The notes under the pieces: model-generated
The model's input: only the letters and a program-made list of their open reading frames with translations
Database searches by the model: none
Told to the model about the DNA's origin: nothing
Program-made: the position numbers and the translations under genes
Part shown: piece by piece, positions 20,286 to 32,719 of the stretch
How positions within the stretch are numbered: the first letter of the stretch is position 1
Layout of the letters: every line of letters starts with the position of its first letter
NCBI RefSeq assembly: GCF_022179765.1
Contig: NZ_BPRE01000003.1
Location: forward strand, 1-64,000
DNA length: 64,000 bases
Source of the DNA: Methylorubrum suomiense
GTDB lineage: Bacteria > Pseudomonadota > Alphaproteobacteria > Rhizobiales > Beijerinckiaceae
Direction of reading: 5' to 3'

Positions 20286-21512
20286 TCACCCCCGCGGCAG
20301 CATCCGGTCGCTGATGATGCGGCGCTGGATCTCGCTGGTGCCCTCGAAGATCGTGGTCAGCCGCGCGTCGCGCCAGTAGCGCTCGACCCGCCGCTCGGTG
20401 GTGTAGCCGTTGCCGCCGTGGAGCTGCATCGCCTGGTTCGTCACCTTGACCGCCATCTCGGTGGCCAGGAGCTTCACCGCCGCCGATTCGCTCTCCGCCG
20501 GCAGGCCCTCGTCCAGGAGGTGGGCGACCTGCTGCCAGTAGGCGCGGGCCTGGGCCACCTCCGCCGCCATGTCGGCGAGCGCGAAGCGCAGGGCCTGGAA
20601 CTGGCCGATCGGCCGGCCGAACTGCTCGCGCTCCTGAAGATACGCGGTGCAATCCTCGACCGCGGCGCGGGCGACGCCCACGGCGCGGGCGGCGGTGTGG
20701 ACCCGGGCGATGTTGAGGCCGCGCTGGACCGAGGCGAAGCCGCCGGCATCGGCATCCGCGCCCTCGTCGCCGTAGAGGCCGGTGAGCCGGTCGCGCTCGG
20801 GCACGCGGACCCGATCGAGCTTGAGCTCGAAGGTCAGGAAGCCGTGATAGCCGATCTTGTCGATGACCGTGCCCTGCATCCCCTCGGGGAAGGTGCCGGG
20901 CTCCTTGAGCACGAGGAAGGGCTCGAGACCGGCCGAGCGGGATTCGCCGGGCTCGGGATCGCGCACGCGGGCCAAGACCTCGATGAAGTCCGCGCCTTGC
21001 GCGAAGCCGGCCCAGCGCTTGGTGCCGGTGAGATACCAATGGTCGCCCTCGCGCACGGCCCGGGTCTGCACGCCGGCCAGATCCGAGCCGGCGGTGGGCT
21101 CGGACAGGGCGATCGAGCCGATCCATTCGCCCCTGGCCGACTTGCCGAGCAGCGCCTTGCGGCGATCGTCGTCGATCGTCTGGGTGCCGAGCCCCTGGCC
21201 GCGGGCGAGGATCGAGCCGGTGGAGAGCCACGCGCGGGCCAGCTCCTCGGAGATCAGGCAGTACTCGAAGACGCCGAGCCCCATGCCGCCGTACTCGGCG
21301 GGAATCGTGATGCCGAACCAGCCCTTCTTCGCCATCTGCTCGATGAGCGAGCGGGGCATCTCGCCCTTCTGCGGGTCGAGTTCGTCGGCGAGGGGCAGGA
21401 TCACGTCGCGGGCGAACGCCCGCGCCTCCTGCTGGAGGGCGACGCGACGGTCGGTGCGCCAGGGAGACAGGAGTTCCGGCGGGCGCGGCTCCATCACCTC
21501 CGGCTTGCCCAT
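20286..21512 (-). CDS. Acyl-CoA dehydrogenase family protein (~400 aa)
   Basis: 408 aa from the ATG at 21510-21512, with GGGAGG 8 bases upstream. Standard acyl-CoA dehydrogenase architecture: ITIPAEYGGMGLG, SEPTAGSDLAGVQTR, REQFGRPIGQFQALRFALAD, QLHGGNGYTTE, TTIFEGTSEIQRRIISD. The catalytic Glu lies in FEGTSEIQ. It is a classic-length flavoenzyme, distinct from the long-form enzyme at 13474. Upstream of mutL and divergent from the ABC-F gene. Substrate unknown. Confidence 0.92.
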   Translation of the reverse strand: MGKPEVMEPRPPELLSPWRTDRRVALQQEARAFARDVILPLADELDPQKGEMPRSLIEQMAKKGWFGITIPAEYGGMGLGVFEYCLISEELARAWLSTGSILARGQGLGTQTIDDDRRKALLGKSARGEWIGSIALSEPTAGSDLAGVQTRAVREGDHWYLTGTKRWAGFAQGADFIEVLARVRDPEPGESRSAGLEPFLVLKEPGTFPEGMQGTVIDKIGYHGFLTFELKLDRVRVPERDRLTGLYGDEGADADAGGFASVQRGLNIARVHTAARAVGVARAAVEDCTAYLQEREQFGRPIGQFQALRFALADMAAEVAQARAYWQQVAHLLDEGLPAESESAAVKLLATEMAVKVTNQAMQLHGGNGYTTERRVERYWRDARLTTIFEGTSEIQRRIISDRMLPRG

Positions 21513-21650
21513 CGCTCGTCCCTCCCAGTCTTTCGCCTGCCACGGCATCGCTTGTTCGTCCGAGCCGAACGCCTGAGGCGGCGAAACGTTCGCGCGCCTC
21601 GCTCGAGAGGCATCTTGCGCTCGCCCCCGCCCGCCCCCAGAACGCGGCCC

Positions 21651-23511
<1,861 letters not shown>

Positions 23512-23513
<2 letters not shown>

Positions 23514-23607
23514 AGCATCGCGCTGAACGTCGGGTGCAGTCGATGCCCTCGGCCGTTGTGCCGTATCGGCTTTTTTCGATAGCCGGCTCCCGCCTTTCGG
23601 GCCGATC
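23512..23607. repeat. B-type palindromic repeat, copy B3 (composite)
   Basis: Begins TAGAGCATCG at the ABC-F stop and continues with ATCGGCTTTTTTCGATAGCC and CTTTCGGGCCGAT, which match the inverse of copy B2. The TTTTTT inside one arm might also serve as a terminator T-run for the ABC-F gene. Confidence 0.6.
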
Positions 23608-23664
23608 CTCCCGGATCGCAGGCCCGGGGGCGGGCCTCTCGTCGCGCCCGGGCGGACAGGATCG

Positions 23665-24147
23665 TCACCCGGCCGCCGCCGTCAGGGCGGCGCGGAGGTG
23701 GTCGTCCAGTTCCCCCGCGACGCGACGGACATTCTCGTCCCCGAACTGACCGAAGGTGGTGGCCGGGCGATCGTACTCGAACGCGACGCGGCCCCCGGCA
23801 TCCTCGCGCAACAGGACGCGGATCGGCGCGTACAGGGCCGCCGAGAGCACGTGACGCGTCATCCGGGAGGCGGTCAGCGGGTTGCCGATGTCGTACTGGA
23901 TGGCTTTTCGCTCCAGGCCGGCGATCCGCAGCAGCGCGCCGTGATCGCGCGAGCCGAAGATCGAGAGGGGCGCGGCCTGTTCGAGAAGGGTGCGCGCCGC
24001 ATCGGCCTGCCCGCTCGCGACGAGGGACGCGTAGCGGTGATCGACAGGCGGAAGCGCGTCCTCCAGCGCGGCGCGGACGGCCTCGAAGGATCGGGCCGAG
24101 GGAATCACGACGTGCTCGATCGTGATCGCGGTCGATTGAACCTCCAT
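23665..24147 (-). CDS. DUF302 family protein
   Basis: 160 aa from the ATG at 24145-24147 (MEVQSTAITIEHVV), preceded by AGGAG at 8 bases. The centre (LSIFGSRDHGALLRIAG, AIQYDIGNPLTASRM, APIRVLLRED) matches the DUF302 fold, a small alpha/beta domain of unknown biochemical role. It lies downstream of the NmrA-like gene on the same strand with a 112-base gap; both may answer to the HxlR regulator. Confidence 0.8.
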   Translation of the reverse strand: MEVQSTAITIEHVVIPSARSFEAVRAALEDALPPVDHRYASLVASGQADAARTLLEQAAPLSIFGSRDHGALLRIAGLERKAIQYDIGNPLTASRMTRHVLSAALYAPIRVLLREDAGGRVAFEYDRPATTFGQFGDENVRRVAGELDDHLRAALTAAAG

Positions 24148-24259
24148 CGGGACATCTCCTCTCTGCGCGATCCGTGGATCGCCTCCGGCCATGGGGGAAT
24201 TTCTTCGTGGGGTGTTCTCGGCGGGAATGTCCCGAGCGAAGAGGGCCGCCGGTCCGGCC

Positions 24260-25360
24260 TCAGAGCCTGCCGCGCCTCTGATCCTCGCCGATCTTCAGGA
24301 TCACGTGTTTGCGGAGATTCTCGGGTTGGAGCTTGTCGAACAAGCCGCCGCGCCCGGCCGCGCGCTCGGCCTCATCCTGGCGGCGCAGCCATTGCTCGAC
24401 GCTGCGGATGCGGCCGGGATGGATCTCGTCGAGCAGGGCGTAGTCCCGGGAGATGATGTTGTGCTTCCACTGGTTCCAGAAGCCGGTGAAGTTGTCCCGG
24501 AAGCTCATCGTGCTCTTGTCGCTCGGGTCCGCGTTGTAACCCGCGGGCTGGTCGGCCATCGCCCCGTAGGCGCGGGCGAAATAGGCGTCGATGTCGATAT
24601 CGATGTAGCGGGCGGGATGGCCGGTGACGCGCGTGAACGCGGCGGCGAGGGCGTCGTATCGGACCGGCTCGATCGCCACCGCGAGGTTCATGCCGTCGGC
24701 GCGGTCCGGGTGGTCGAACAGCCACCGCACGTAGGTGCTGCAATCCTCGAGTGCGACGTGGACCACGGCGCCGTCCCCGAGCGGCACCCGCCACGTCACG
24801 ACACCGTACTCGATGCTCGGCGTCATCGGCGTGCGCGACGAGAACGCCATCTCCATATACGGCCCCGTCGTGAACAGGGCCGCCGCCATCCGGTCGCGGT
24901 TCGCCGCATTCTGCGACAGGATCCACTCGCCGACCCGGCCCTTGCCGTCGTAATGCCCGCACCGGAACCGGGAATCGTAACCCGCCTTCTGCAGGGTGTA
25001 GTCGAGATTGCCGTAGACGAAGACCCGCACGCCCTCTTCGAGGGCGATCTCGTAACTGCGGATCGCCCAGTACATCTCGGTCTTCTCGCCCGTGTTGAAG
25101 CCGTCGATGTTGACGAAGGCGCCATCGCAGGCGCGCAAGCCCGCCCTCAGCGTCGCCTCATCGGCGAACGTCCCCTCCAGGAGCGCGACGTTGCCGAGAT
25201 CGACCAGGGACCGGGCCCGGGCCGATCCGGCATCGCGGGTGAGGGCGAGGACGGAGTAGGCTCCGTCGCCGACGAGGCCGGCGACGACCGGCAGCCCCTG
25301 GGCACCGGTCGCGCCGACAACGAAGATGCGTGAAACGGTCCGGGACGGCACGGCCTGCAC
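24260..25360 (-). CDS. NmrA-like NAD(P)-binding protein
   Basis: 366 aa, an atypical short-chain dehydrogenase of the NmrA/HSCARG group. The N-terminal dinucleotide motif is VVGATGAQGLPVVAGL, and FVYGNLDYTLQ and GPYMEMAF are typical of the sheet edge and active cleft. Such proteins usually act as redox-sensing regulators or quinone reductases. It is divergent from an HxlR regulator with a perfect palindrome between them, a standard regulator-target arrangement. Confidence 0.85.
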   Translation of the reverse strand: MQAVPSRTVSRIFVVGATGAQGLPVVAGLVGDGAYSVLALTRDAGSARARSLVDLGNVALLEGTFADEATLRAGLRACDGAFVNIDGFNTGEKTEMYWAIRSYEIALEEGVRVFVYGNLDYTLQKAGYDSRFRCGHYDGKGRVGEWILSQNAANRDRMAAALFTTGPYMEMAFSSRTPMTPSIEYGVVTWRVPLGDGAVVHVALEDCSTYVRWLFDHPDRADGMNLAVAIEPVRYDALAAAFTRVTGHPARYIDIDIDAYFARAYGAMADQPAGYNADPSDKSTMSFRDNFTGFWNQWKHNIISRDYALLDEIHPGRIRSVEQWLRRQDEAERAAGRGGLFDKLQPENLRKHVILKIGEDQRRGRL

Positions 25361-25384
25361 TCCGCGTTGCGACAGGCGAACTTA

Positions 25385-25401
25385 ACTCTGATAATCAGAG
25401 T
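25385..25401. promoter_or_regulatory. Perfect 17-bp palindrome, candidate HxlR operator
   Basis: ACTCTGAT-A-ATCAGAGT, exact on both sides of a central A, in the 118-base gap between the NmrA-like gene and the HxlR gene. The surroundings are AT-rich compared with the genes, as expected for a promoter. Confidence 0.7.
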
Positions 25402-25478
25402 GAAGCAAGACCTGGCCAACGGGCGCAAGGACACCGACCGGGATGCGGCAATGCGGCTGACAGGAGGGCGCGCGGGCG

Positions 25479-26036
25479 ATGCGATCGAGAGGTTTCGAGG
25501 GAATGGTCTGCTCGGCCGCCGACGTGCTGGGCGCGCTCGGAGACCGCTGGGGCACGCTCCTCATGCGCGACCTGCTTCTGGGCCTCACCCGCTACGAGGA
25601 TCTGCGCCGATCGACCGGCGCGACGAACGCCACGCTCTCGGATCGCCTGAGGGAGCTGGAGGCGAACGGATTGGTGGAGCGGCGGCGCTACCAGACCCGG
25701 CCGGACCGCTACGAGTACCTGCCCACGCCGCGCGGCCGCGATCTCAAACTGCTCCTGACCGCGATGGTGCAGATCGGCGATACGTGGAACCTCGCCGATC
25801 GCGAGGGGCCGCCGCTGCGCTTCGTCGACACGCGCACCGGCCGCCGGGTCGCGCTCGCGCTGGTCGATGCGGAGACGAGGGAGCTGGTCAGCGCCGGCCA
25901 CGTGGCCGTCGAAGCGGGCTGCGGTGCGGACGCGGTGATGCGCTGGCGGCTCGAGCGGGCCGCGGCCCTGCGGAAGGCCGGATCGGATGCGGGCCCCGTT
26001 TCGGCGGACGGGGACGCGACGCCGCGTGCGAAGTGA
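25479..26036 (+). CDS. HxlR-family transcriptional regulator
   Basis: 185 aa. The HxlR winged helix is clear: MVCSAADVLGALGDRWGTLL, RYEDLRRSTGATNATLSDRL, LVERRRYQTRPDRYEYLPT. The early cysteine (C11) is at the position used for redox or electrophile sensing in several HxlR proteins (for example YodB and HypR). The last ~60 residues are an extension beyond the minimal domain. It probably represses the divergent NmrA-like gene through the 17-bp palindrome. Confidence 0.88.
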   Translation: MRSRGFEGMVCSAADVLGALGDRWGTLLMRDLLLGLTRYEDLRRSTGATNATLSDRLRELEANGLVERRRYQTRPDRYEYLPTPRGRDLKLLLTAMVQIGDTWNLADREGPPLRFVDTRTGRRVALALVDAETRELVSAGHVAVEAGCGADAVMRWRLERAAALRKAGSDAGPVSADGDATPRAK

Positions 26037-26087
26037 TCGACCAAGGCGCCCCCTTCCAAGCGCCGCTTTCCGGCGGAATGCCGGGCC

Positions 26088-26109
26088 GGGCCGCCGCGCG
26101 CGGCGGCCC
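26088..26109. terminator. Perfect 22-bp GC palindrome between convergent genes
   Basis: GGGCCGCCGCG followed immediately by its exact inverse. It lies between the HxlR and PACE gene ends, which converge. There is no T-run, so its role as a shared terminator is only a guess. Confidence 0.4.
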
Positions 26110-26206
26110 TTGGCGCCCCTGATCGGGCTTCGACCTCGGGACGCGGGCGAAGCCTCCCAAGCGACTTGCCAAGGGGGCAGCCGACGGAACGACCGTGTGG
26201 GACGGC

Positions 26207-26650
26207 TCAGTGCGACGGCTGCGCCGCATTCCCGTCCCAGTCCCGCAGGGGAAAGGCCCGGTCGTAGGCGAGATTGAAGACCAAGGCGTAGGCCACGTAG
26301 AAGGCCGCGATCGCGAGATCCATGACCAGGGCCTGGATCAGGCCGATGCCGAGATACCAGGCGATCGGCGGCAGCAGGATCACGAGCAGCCCCGCCTCGA
26401 ACAGCACGGCGTGTCCGACCCGCAGGAGCAGGGTCTTGCGCGTATGCCCGACGAGGCGCTGCATCGCCCGGTCGAAGCCGAGATTGTAGACGTAGTTCCA
26501 CCCCGCCGCGGCCACGGTGCTGCCCACGCCGACCACGCCCATATCGGCGGTGTGGAGGCCGAACAGCAGGCTCCCGAACGGGATGATCAGGGCGAGGCCG
26601 ACGATTTCGAACAGGAGGGCGTGGCGGATACGGTCGCGCGTGCTGCGCAT
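26207..26650 (-). CDS. PACE-family efflux transporter (BTP domain pair)
   Basis: 147 aa with four membrane helices in two tandem repeats of the bacterial transmembrane pair (BTP) domain. The first repeat begins RDRIRHALLFEIVGLAL and contains NYVYNLGFDRAM; the second begins RVGHAVLFEAGLLVI and contains NLAYDRAFPL. The conserved Glu of helix 1 (LFEIVG) is present. The family (AceI type) exports biocides and polyamines with protons at the inner membrane. A LysR gene reads away from it, as in the AceI/AceR pair of Acinetobacter. Confidence 0.88.
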   Translation of the reverse strand: MRSTRDRIRHALLFEIVGLALIIPFGSLLFGLHTADMGVVGVGSTVAAAGWNYVYNLGFDRAMQRLVGHTRKTLLLRVGHAVLFEAGLLVILLPPIAWYLGIGLIQALVMDLAIAAFYVAYALVFNLAYDRAFPLRDWDGNAAQPSH

Positions 26651-26688
26651 GGTCTGGCTCCGGAAGACCGAATGAATTTGCCGCCTTC

Positions 26689-26737
26689 TATCTGTGATAC
26701 CCCGGTCGGCAAGTTAGCACGTATCTGGGAATCAGAT
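26689..26737. promoter_or_regulatory. Two palindromes between PACE and LysR genes
   Basis: TATC-TGT-GATA at 26689-26699 and ATCTG-N5-CAGAT at 26723-26737. The second fits the LysR T-N11-A consensus and lies at the very start of the LysR gene. Both are in the 89-base shared promoter region. Confidence 0.55.
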
Positions 26738-26739
26738 GG

Positions 26740-27639
26740 ATGGCCGTCTCGCTCGAGCAGCTTCAGGCCTTCGTGGCCGCGGCCGAGGCCGGGTCCTTTT
26801 CCGGCGCCGCGCGGGCATTGCGCAAGGCGCAATCGGCCGTCAGCACGCAGGTGGCCCATCTCGAAGCCGATCTGGGGCTGACCCTGTTCAGCCGCGCGGG
26901 CCGGAACCCGGTGCTCACCGCGGCGGGGGAGCGGCTGCTTCTGGAGGCGCGGGTGGTGCTCGATCGGCGCGAGCACCTGATCGGCGTGGCCAGCAGCCTG
27001 GAGCGGCGGGTGGAGAACCGGCTCGTGGTCGCCATCGACGAGCTCTACCCGGAGCACGCGCTCGGCGCCCTGTTCGCCGATTTCGCCCGGCACTTCCCCT
27101 TCGTGGAGCTGGAGCTGCTCTTCCCGCTGATGGAGGATGTCAGCCGCATGGTGCAATCCGGCGCCGCCGATCTCGGCGTGATGTGGCGCCAGGAGGTGCT
27201 GCCCACCGAACTCGGCTTCCAGACCATCGGCTGGGTGCCGCTCAAGCTCGTCTGCGGACGGGATCACCCGCTCGCGAAGGCGCGGGTGGAGTGGGAGGAG
27301 TTGAAGCGCCACCGCCAGATCCTGGTGGCCGCGCGCAGCGACGGGCCGGAGAAGCGCCGGTTGCGGGTCGCCGCCGAGGTGTGGTGGGTCGAGAGCCACT
27401 GGGTGATCCTCGAGATGGTCAAGCACGGAATCGGCTGGGCCTTCGTCACCGACCACGTCATCGCCGCCTCCCTCACCGCGCCGCATCTCGTCACGCCGGA
27501 CCTGCAATTCGATCAGGGCGACTGGCCCATCGCCCTGGAACTCGTCTGGCACAAGCAGCGGCCCTGCGGTCCCGCCGCGGCCTGGCTGCGCGAACGTTTC
27601 GCGGCGGAGCGGGTCGGCGCCCTGAAGGCGGCCGGTTGA
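26740..27639 (+). CDS. LysR-family regulator, divergent from PACE gene
   Basis: 299 aa. Helix-turn-helix GSFSGAARALRKAQSAVSTQ, then a LysR effector domain (LVVAIDELYPEHALGALF, DLGVMWRQE). The gene starts 89 bases from the divergent PACE gene, and palindromes lie between. By analogy with AceR it probably activates the efflux gene when its ligand is present; the ligand is unknown. Confidence 0.88.
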   Translation: MAVSLEQLQAFVAAAEAGSFSGAARALRKAQSAVSTQVAHLEADLGLTLFSRAGRNPVLTAAGERLLLEARVVLDRREHLIGVASSLERRVENRLVVAIDELYPEHALGALFADFARHFPFVELELLFPLMEDVSRMVQSGAADLGVMWRQEVLPTELGFQTIGWVPLKLVCGRDHPLAKARVEWEELKRHRQILVAARSDGPEKRRLRVAAEVWWVESHWVILEMVKHGIGWAFVTDHVIAASLTAPHLVTPDLQFDQGDWPIALELVWHKQRPCGPAAAWLRERFAAERVGALKAAG

Positions 27640-27696
27640 GAGGACGGGCGGGGGCGATCCGGCGAAGCGCCGAGGGTGAAGGATCGGGGCGAAGGG

Positions 27697-28227
27697 TCAG
27701 GGCCGCGCATCGGGCGCCGCGGCCGCCCGGCGCAGCCAGATCGCCGAGGCCACCGTCAGGGGTTCGAGGGGCAGGGTAACCGCGCCCTGGCGCTTGCCCC
27801 ACAGGTCGAGCCCGCCGAACCCGACCCTCCGGACGGTGAGCCACGCACCGAAGGGAAACACCGTCTCGGTGCCCTCGCCCGGCCCGAAACATTCCTCGAA
27901 GGCGATCGGATCGACCATGAGGGCGTCGTATTGGGCCAGATGCTCGGCCATGCCGACCTTGGAGCGGAACGGTCCCCGGTCGCGCCGGAATGCCGCGAAG
28001 CAGGGCTCGTAGGCAGAGAGCGACAGGCGCAGGCGGCCGCCGATGCGCAGATAGGGCGGGTTCGGTCCCTCCGTCCCGAACTGCGCCGGGCCCCAGCCGG
28101 CCTCCCGCACCAGCGAGTCCGCCAGCGTCACGGGCGCGAGCGGGTCAGCGGCGGCGGCCGCGCCGATTCGGGGTTCGGCCGGTTTGGGCCGGGTCGTTTC
28201 GGGCTCGGCCATTCCAGGCTCGGCCAT
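27697..28227 (-). CDS. Hypothetical protein
   Basis: 176 aa from the ATG at 28225-28227, which has GAGGGG 6 bases upstream; an in-frame ATG at 28252-28254 is possible. After a low-complexity N-terminus the body has SLVREAGWGPAQFGTEGPNP, RDRGPFRSKVGMAEHL and an acidic EECFGPGEGTE stretch. I recognise no domain, signal peptide or membrane helix. It stands alone. Confidence 0.6.
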   Translation of the reverse strand: MAEPGMAEPETTRPKPAEPRIGAAAAADPLAPVTLADSLVREAGWGPAQFGTEGPNPPYLRIGGRLRLSLSAYEPCFAAFRRDRGPFRSKVGMAEHLAQYDALMVDPIAFEECFGPGEGTETVFPFGAWLTVRRVGFGGLDLWGKRQGAVTLPLEPLTVASAIWLRRAAAAPDARP

Positions 28228-28408
28228 GTCATGCCCCTCACCCTCGCCCGTCATCAGGACGGCACACAGGCACTATCCCGCATTGAGGGCCGACGGGCGA
28301 CCAGATTCTTTGTTCATGTGGCCCGGTGGGAGCCGGGCATTTCAGAACCTGTTCGGCGTGAAACGTCCGGAGCAAGTCTGCGCGAACCTGAGATCTTTCA
28401 GTCGTCCG

Positions 28409-28521
28409 CCCTCATCCTGAGGTGCCGCAGCGCAGCGGAGGCCTCGAAGGAGGGCTTCAGGGATCGCGCGACGTCTGGAGCCCTCCTTCGAGGCCGCTCA
28501 CGCGGCACATCAGGATGCGGG
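28409..28521. repeat. CCTCATCCTGAGGTGC-type palindromic repeat, copy A2
   Basis: Same layout as A1: CCTCATCCTGAGGTGCCGCAG on the left, GAGGCCGCTCACGCGGCAC on the right, with one substitution in the right end (CATCAGGATG). It occupies most of the 318-base gene-free gap between 28228 and 28546; nothing else is visible there. Confidence 0.8.
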
Positions 28522-28546
28522 TGAGGATGAGCGGGTCAAACAGGCC

Positions 28547-29272
28547 TTAGAATCCGCCGCCGGTCTGATCGAAGTCGAGATAGGCGGTCTCGATCACGAT
28601 CTGGGTGCGGCTGATGACTTCGAGCTTGCGCAGGATCTCGGAGACATGGGCCTTCACGGTCGAGTCGCCGACCTGAAGCTCGTGGGCGATCTGCTTGTTG
28701 AGCTTGCCCTGGCGGATCATGGTCAGGACCCGCATCTGCTGCGGCGTCAGCCGGGCGACGCGCTCGGCGAGCGGCGGCTTCTTGCTCGGTCGGGCCGGGG
28801 CGGGCGGGGCGGCGCGATCGGGCGGCATGAACAGGGCGCCGTTCAGAACCTCGGAGATCGCCCGCGTCAGCGTCGCCTTGTCGACGGCCTTGGGCACGAA
28901 GCCCGCCGCGCCGTGGCGGACCGCCTCGTGCATGATGCGCGGCTCCTCCAGGCCGGAGACGATCAGGATCGGCACCCGGGGAAAGCGGGTGCGGATGGTG
29001 ACGAGCCCGTCGAAGCCGGCCACGCCCTGCATGGTCAGGTCGAGGAGCGTCAGGTCGATGCCCAGATTCCTGTCGAGAATCTCGCAGGCGCCGCGGATGC
29101 CGTCGGCCTCATGCAGCTCGGCGCCGGGAAAGGCCAGGGCGATGGCGCTCGCCAGCGCCTCGCGGAACAGGGGATGGTCGTCGACCAGGAGGAGCCGCAG
29201 GGTGCCCTCCCCGGTCCGCGGGGCGGCCTCCGCGGGAGCGTTCGCCGGATCGGTTGCTGCGCTGGCCATCAT
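28547..29272 (-). CDS. LuxR/NarL-type response regulator
   Basis: 241 aa from the ATG at 29270-29272. Receiver domain with DDHPLF, phosphoacceptor in LTLLDLTMQG, and KAVDKATL for the conserved Lys region; then a Pro/Ala linker and a LuxR-type helix-turn-helix (RLTPQQMRVLTMIRQGKLNK, DSTVKAHVSEILRKLEV). No kinase gene is adjacent, so it is an orphan; an upstream in-frame start at 29305 is possible. Confidence 0.9.
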   Translation of the reverse strand: MMASAATDPANAPAEAAPRTGEGTLRLLLVDDHPLFREALASAIALAFPGAELHEADGIRGACEILDRNLGIDLTLLDLTMQGVAGFDGLVTIRTRFPRVPILIVSGLEEPRIMHEAVRHGAAGFVPKAVDKATLTRAISEVLNGALFMPPDRAAPPAPARPSKKPPLAERVARLTPQQMRVLTMIRQGKLNKQIAHELQVGDSTVKAHVSEILRKLEVISRTQIVIETAYLDFDQTGGGF

Positions 29273-29383
29273 TCGCGGGTCACGCCTTCCGGTGGGCCGG
29301 TGCACCGGCCTCGTCTCACCCGACTCTTAAGGCATTTCGGCAAGGATGGCTGCCCGTGCTTTTGTCCAATCGCCGTTCCGGCG

Positions 29384-29917
29384 TCACGCGCCTTCGAGCA
29401 CGAGCTGGCGCCGTCCCGGACGATGCCCCTCCGAGCCGGTGTCGCGGAACCCGAGCTTGTGCAGCAGGCCCCAGGAGGCGACGTTGCCGGGCCGGCACTC
29501 GGCCAGGATCGCGCGGCGGGGAAAGCGCCGCCGCAGCAGGGCGAGGACGCCCCCTACCGCCTCCGCACCGAAGCCGCGCCCTCGGGCGGCGCCGCCGATC
29601 CAGTAGCCGATCTCGATGGCGCCCTCGCCCCGCAGATGCGCGCCGACGACGCCGGCAAGCGGCGCCGCGCCGGGCTCGCGCATCCAGGCCCCGAGGAAGC
29701 GGTCGCGCCCGTGCCGCCCGCCCGCGATCAGCCCCTCGGCATCCGTGAGGGTGAAGGGATCGGGCAGGAAGTCGATGGCGCCGACGATCGCCGGGTCGTC
29801 GGTCAGGCGGTGCAGGGCCGGCGCATCGGCATGCACCAGCGGAGTGATCGACAGCCGTTCGGTCTCGATCCGGGGGAGGTCGAGGAGGCTGTCGCGACGG
29901 GCGCGCCGGAAAAACAT
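29384..29917 (-). CDS. GNAT-family N-acetyltransferase (RimJ/RimL-like)
   Basis: About 177 aa. The RimJ/RimL-type start (RIETERLSITPL) and the acetyl-CoA loop (GAARGRGFGAEAVGG) are clear, followed by NVASWGLLHKLGFRDTG. It should acetylate an amino group of a protein N-terminus, amino acid or drug; the substrate cannot be told. A GTG start at 29956 would add 13 residues. Confidence 0.85.
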   Translation of the reverse strand: MFFRRARRDSLLDLPRIETERLSITPLVHADAPALHRLTDDPAIVGAIDFLPDPFTLTDAEGLIAGGRHGRDRFLGAWMREPGAAPLAGVVGAHLRGEGAIEIGYWIGGAARGRGFGAEAVGGVLALLRRRFPRRAILAECRPGNVASWGLLHKLGFRDTGSEGHRPGRRQLVLEGA

Positions 29918-30104
29918 TTCCGTGATGTGGGCACGCGGATGCCGGGGGAAAGGCACGTGCGTCGGCGCGACTCTAATCCCGGTCCGACCGGAGAAATTCC
30001 ACAGAGCTGCCCTGCCCTTGCCGGGATGTCGCGGGTTCGTGATGAGAGCGAACCATCGCCGCCGGGCCCCGTTGCCCCTGCGAAGAGAGGTTCGACGAGG
30101 TTCG

Positions 30105-30533
30105 ATGCCCGATCCCGCCTACCCCACCCAATCGCCCGTCGCCTGCGCCGTCCGCAGCGCCTGCCCGCGCTGCGGACGCGGACACCTGTTCAAGGGTTTC
30201 CTGCAGGTGGCGCCCTCCTGCGACGCCTGCGGGCTCGACTACGCTTTCGCCGACCCCGCCGACGGGCCGGCCTTCTTCGTGATGATGACCACCGCGATCC
30301 CCGCGGTCGCCTTCGGCCTCTGGCTCGAACTGACCTACAACCCGCCGGTCTGGCTCCACTTCGTGCTGACGCTGCCGGTGGTGCTGATCGCCTGCACCCT
30401 CCCCTTGCGCTTCTTCAAGGGCTGGCTCGTGGCGAGTCAGTACGTCCACCGGGCCGCGGAGGGACGGCTCGCCCGCCCGGCTCCGGCCCGCACCGACCCC
30501 GCCGCGAAACCGGAACCGTCCGGCCCGGCCTAG
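30105..30533 (+). CDS. DUF983 family membrane protein
   Basis: 142 aa. The N-terminal zinc-ribbon-like block CPRCGRGHLFKGF...CDACGLDY has two CxxC pairs, followed by two membrane helices (AFFVMMTTAIPAVAFGLW, VLTLPVVLIACTLPL). This is the DUF983 layout; members often neighbour cytochrome oxidase genes, but none is here. Its stop codon abuts the second 103-bp repeat. Confidence 0.85.
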   Translation: MPDPAYPTQSPVACAVRSACPRCGRGHLFKGFLQVAPSCDACGLDYAFADPADGPAFFVMMTTAIPAVAFGLWLELTYNPPVWLHFVLTLPVVLIACTLPLRFFKGWLVASQYVHRAAEGRLARPAPARTDPAAKPEPSGPA

Positions 30534-30635
30534 AGCGTGCTGCATTTCTACGGAAACAGCGGCACGCTCTATCTCTTTGTGGTCGCACGATGATTCCGGA
30601 AAACCGGATTCCACTTTTCCGCATCGTGCTCTAGC
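30533..30635. repeat. 103-bp two-hairpin dispersed repeat, copy 2
   Basis: Reverse complement of the copy at 106-209, with no difference that I could find. It begins at the stop codon of the DUF983 gene. Arms TAGAGCGTGC/GCACGCTCTA and GCACGATG/CATCGTGC give two adjacent hairpins. Confidence 0.85.
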
Positions 30636-30660
30636 CGCGACCGGCATCGCTGCGAAATGC

Positions 30661-30696
30661 AGAAGGCCCGCCCCGTTCGCACGGGGCGGGCCTTCT
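30661..30696 (-). terminator. Strong terminator hairpin after lldP
   Basis: Perfect 16-bp stem, AGAAGGCCCGCCCCGT against its inverse, with a TCGC loop. It lies 39 bases past the lldP stop. The T content after the stem is modest on both sides, so it may work in either direction. Confidence 0.75.
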
Positions 30697-30734
30697 CTTT
30701 GGTCAGGTCCTGGGTCGGACGGTGCCGGCCCGGA

Positions 30735-32474
<1,740 letters not shown>

Positions 32475-32719
32475 GGGCGTCGCCCTCCTCCGTGCCCGGA
32501 TTTTTTGCCCGGACCTTATCAGAGGGTTGCTAGCAGAGCCGTTTGGCTCGCTCAACGCGTTGTATCCTGTATCCAGGGCAAGTGTCGTGACCTTGCAACA
32601 GGTTAAGCCTCACGCGCGGCCGTAACCTGCGTAAACCTGAAGCAGGCTCGGATACCGATCCCTCCGGGCGGGTTCCCACGCCGCGGTCTCTCAGGCCGCA
32701 CGGTGAAGGAGAGCCCCTT

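Noticed and set aside
32475..32719. LldR-type operator between lldP and Mn catalase
   Set aside because: There are repeated short ACCTG/CAGGT runs but no convincing TNGTNNNACNA palindrome, and no LldR gene is near.
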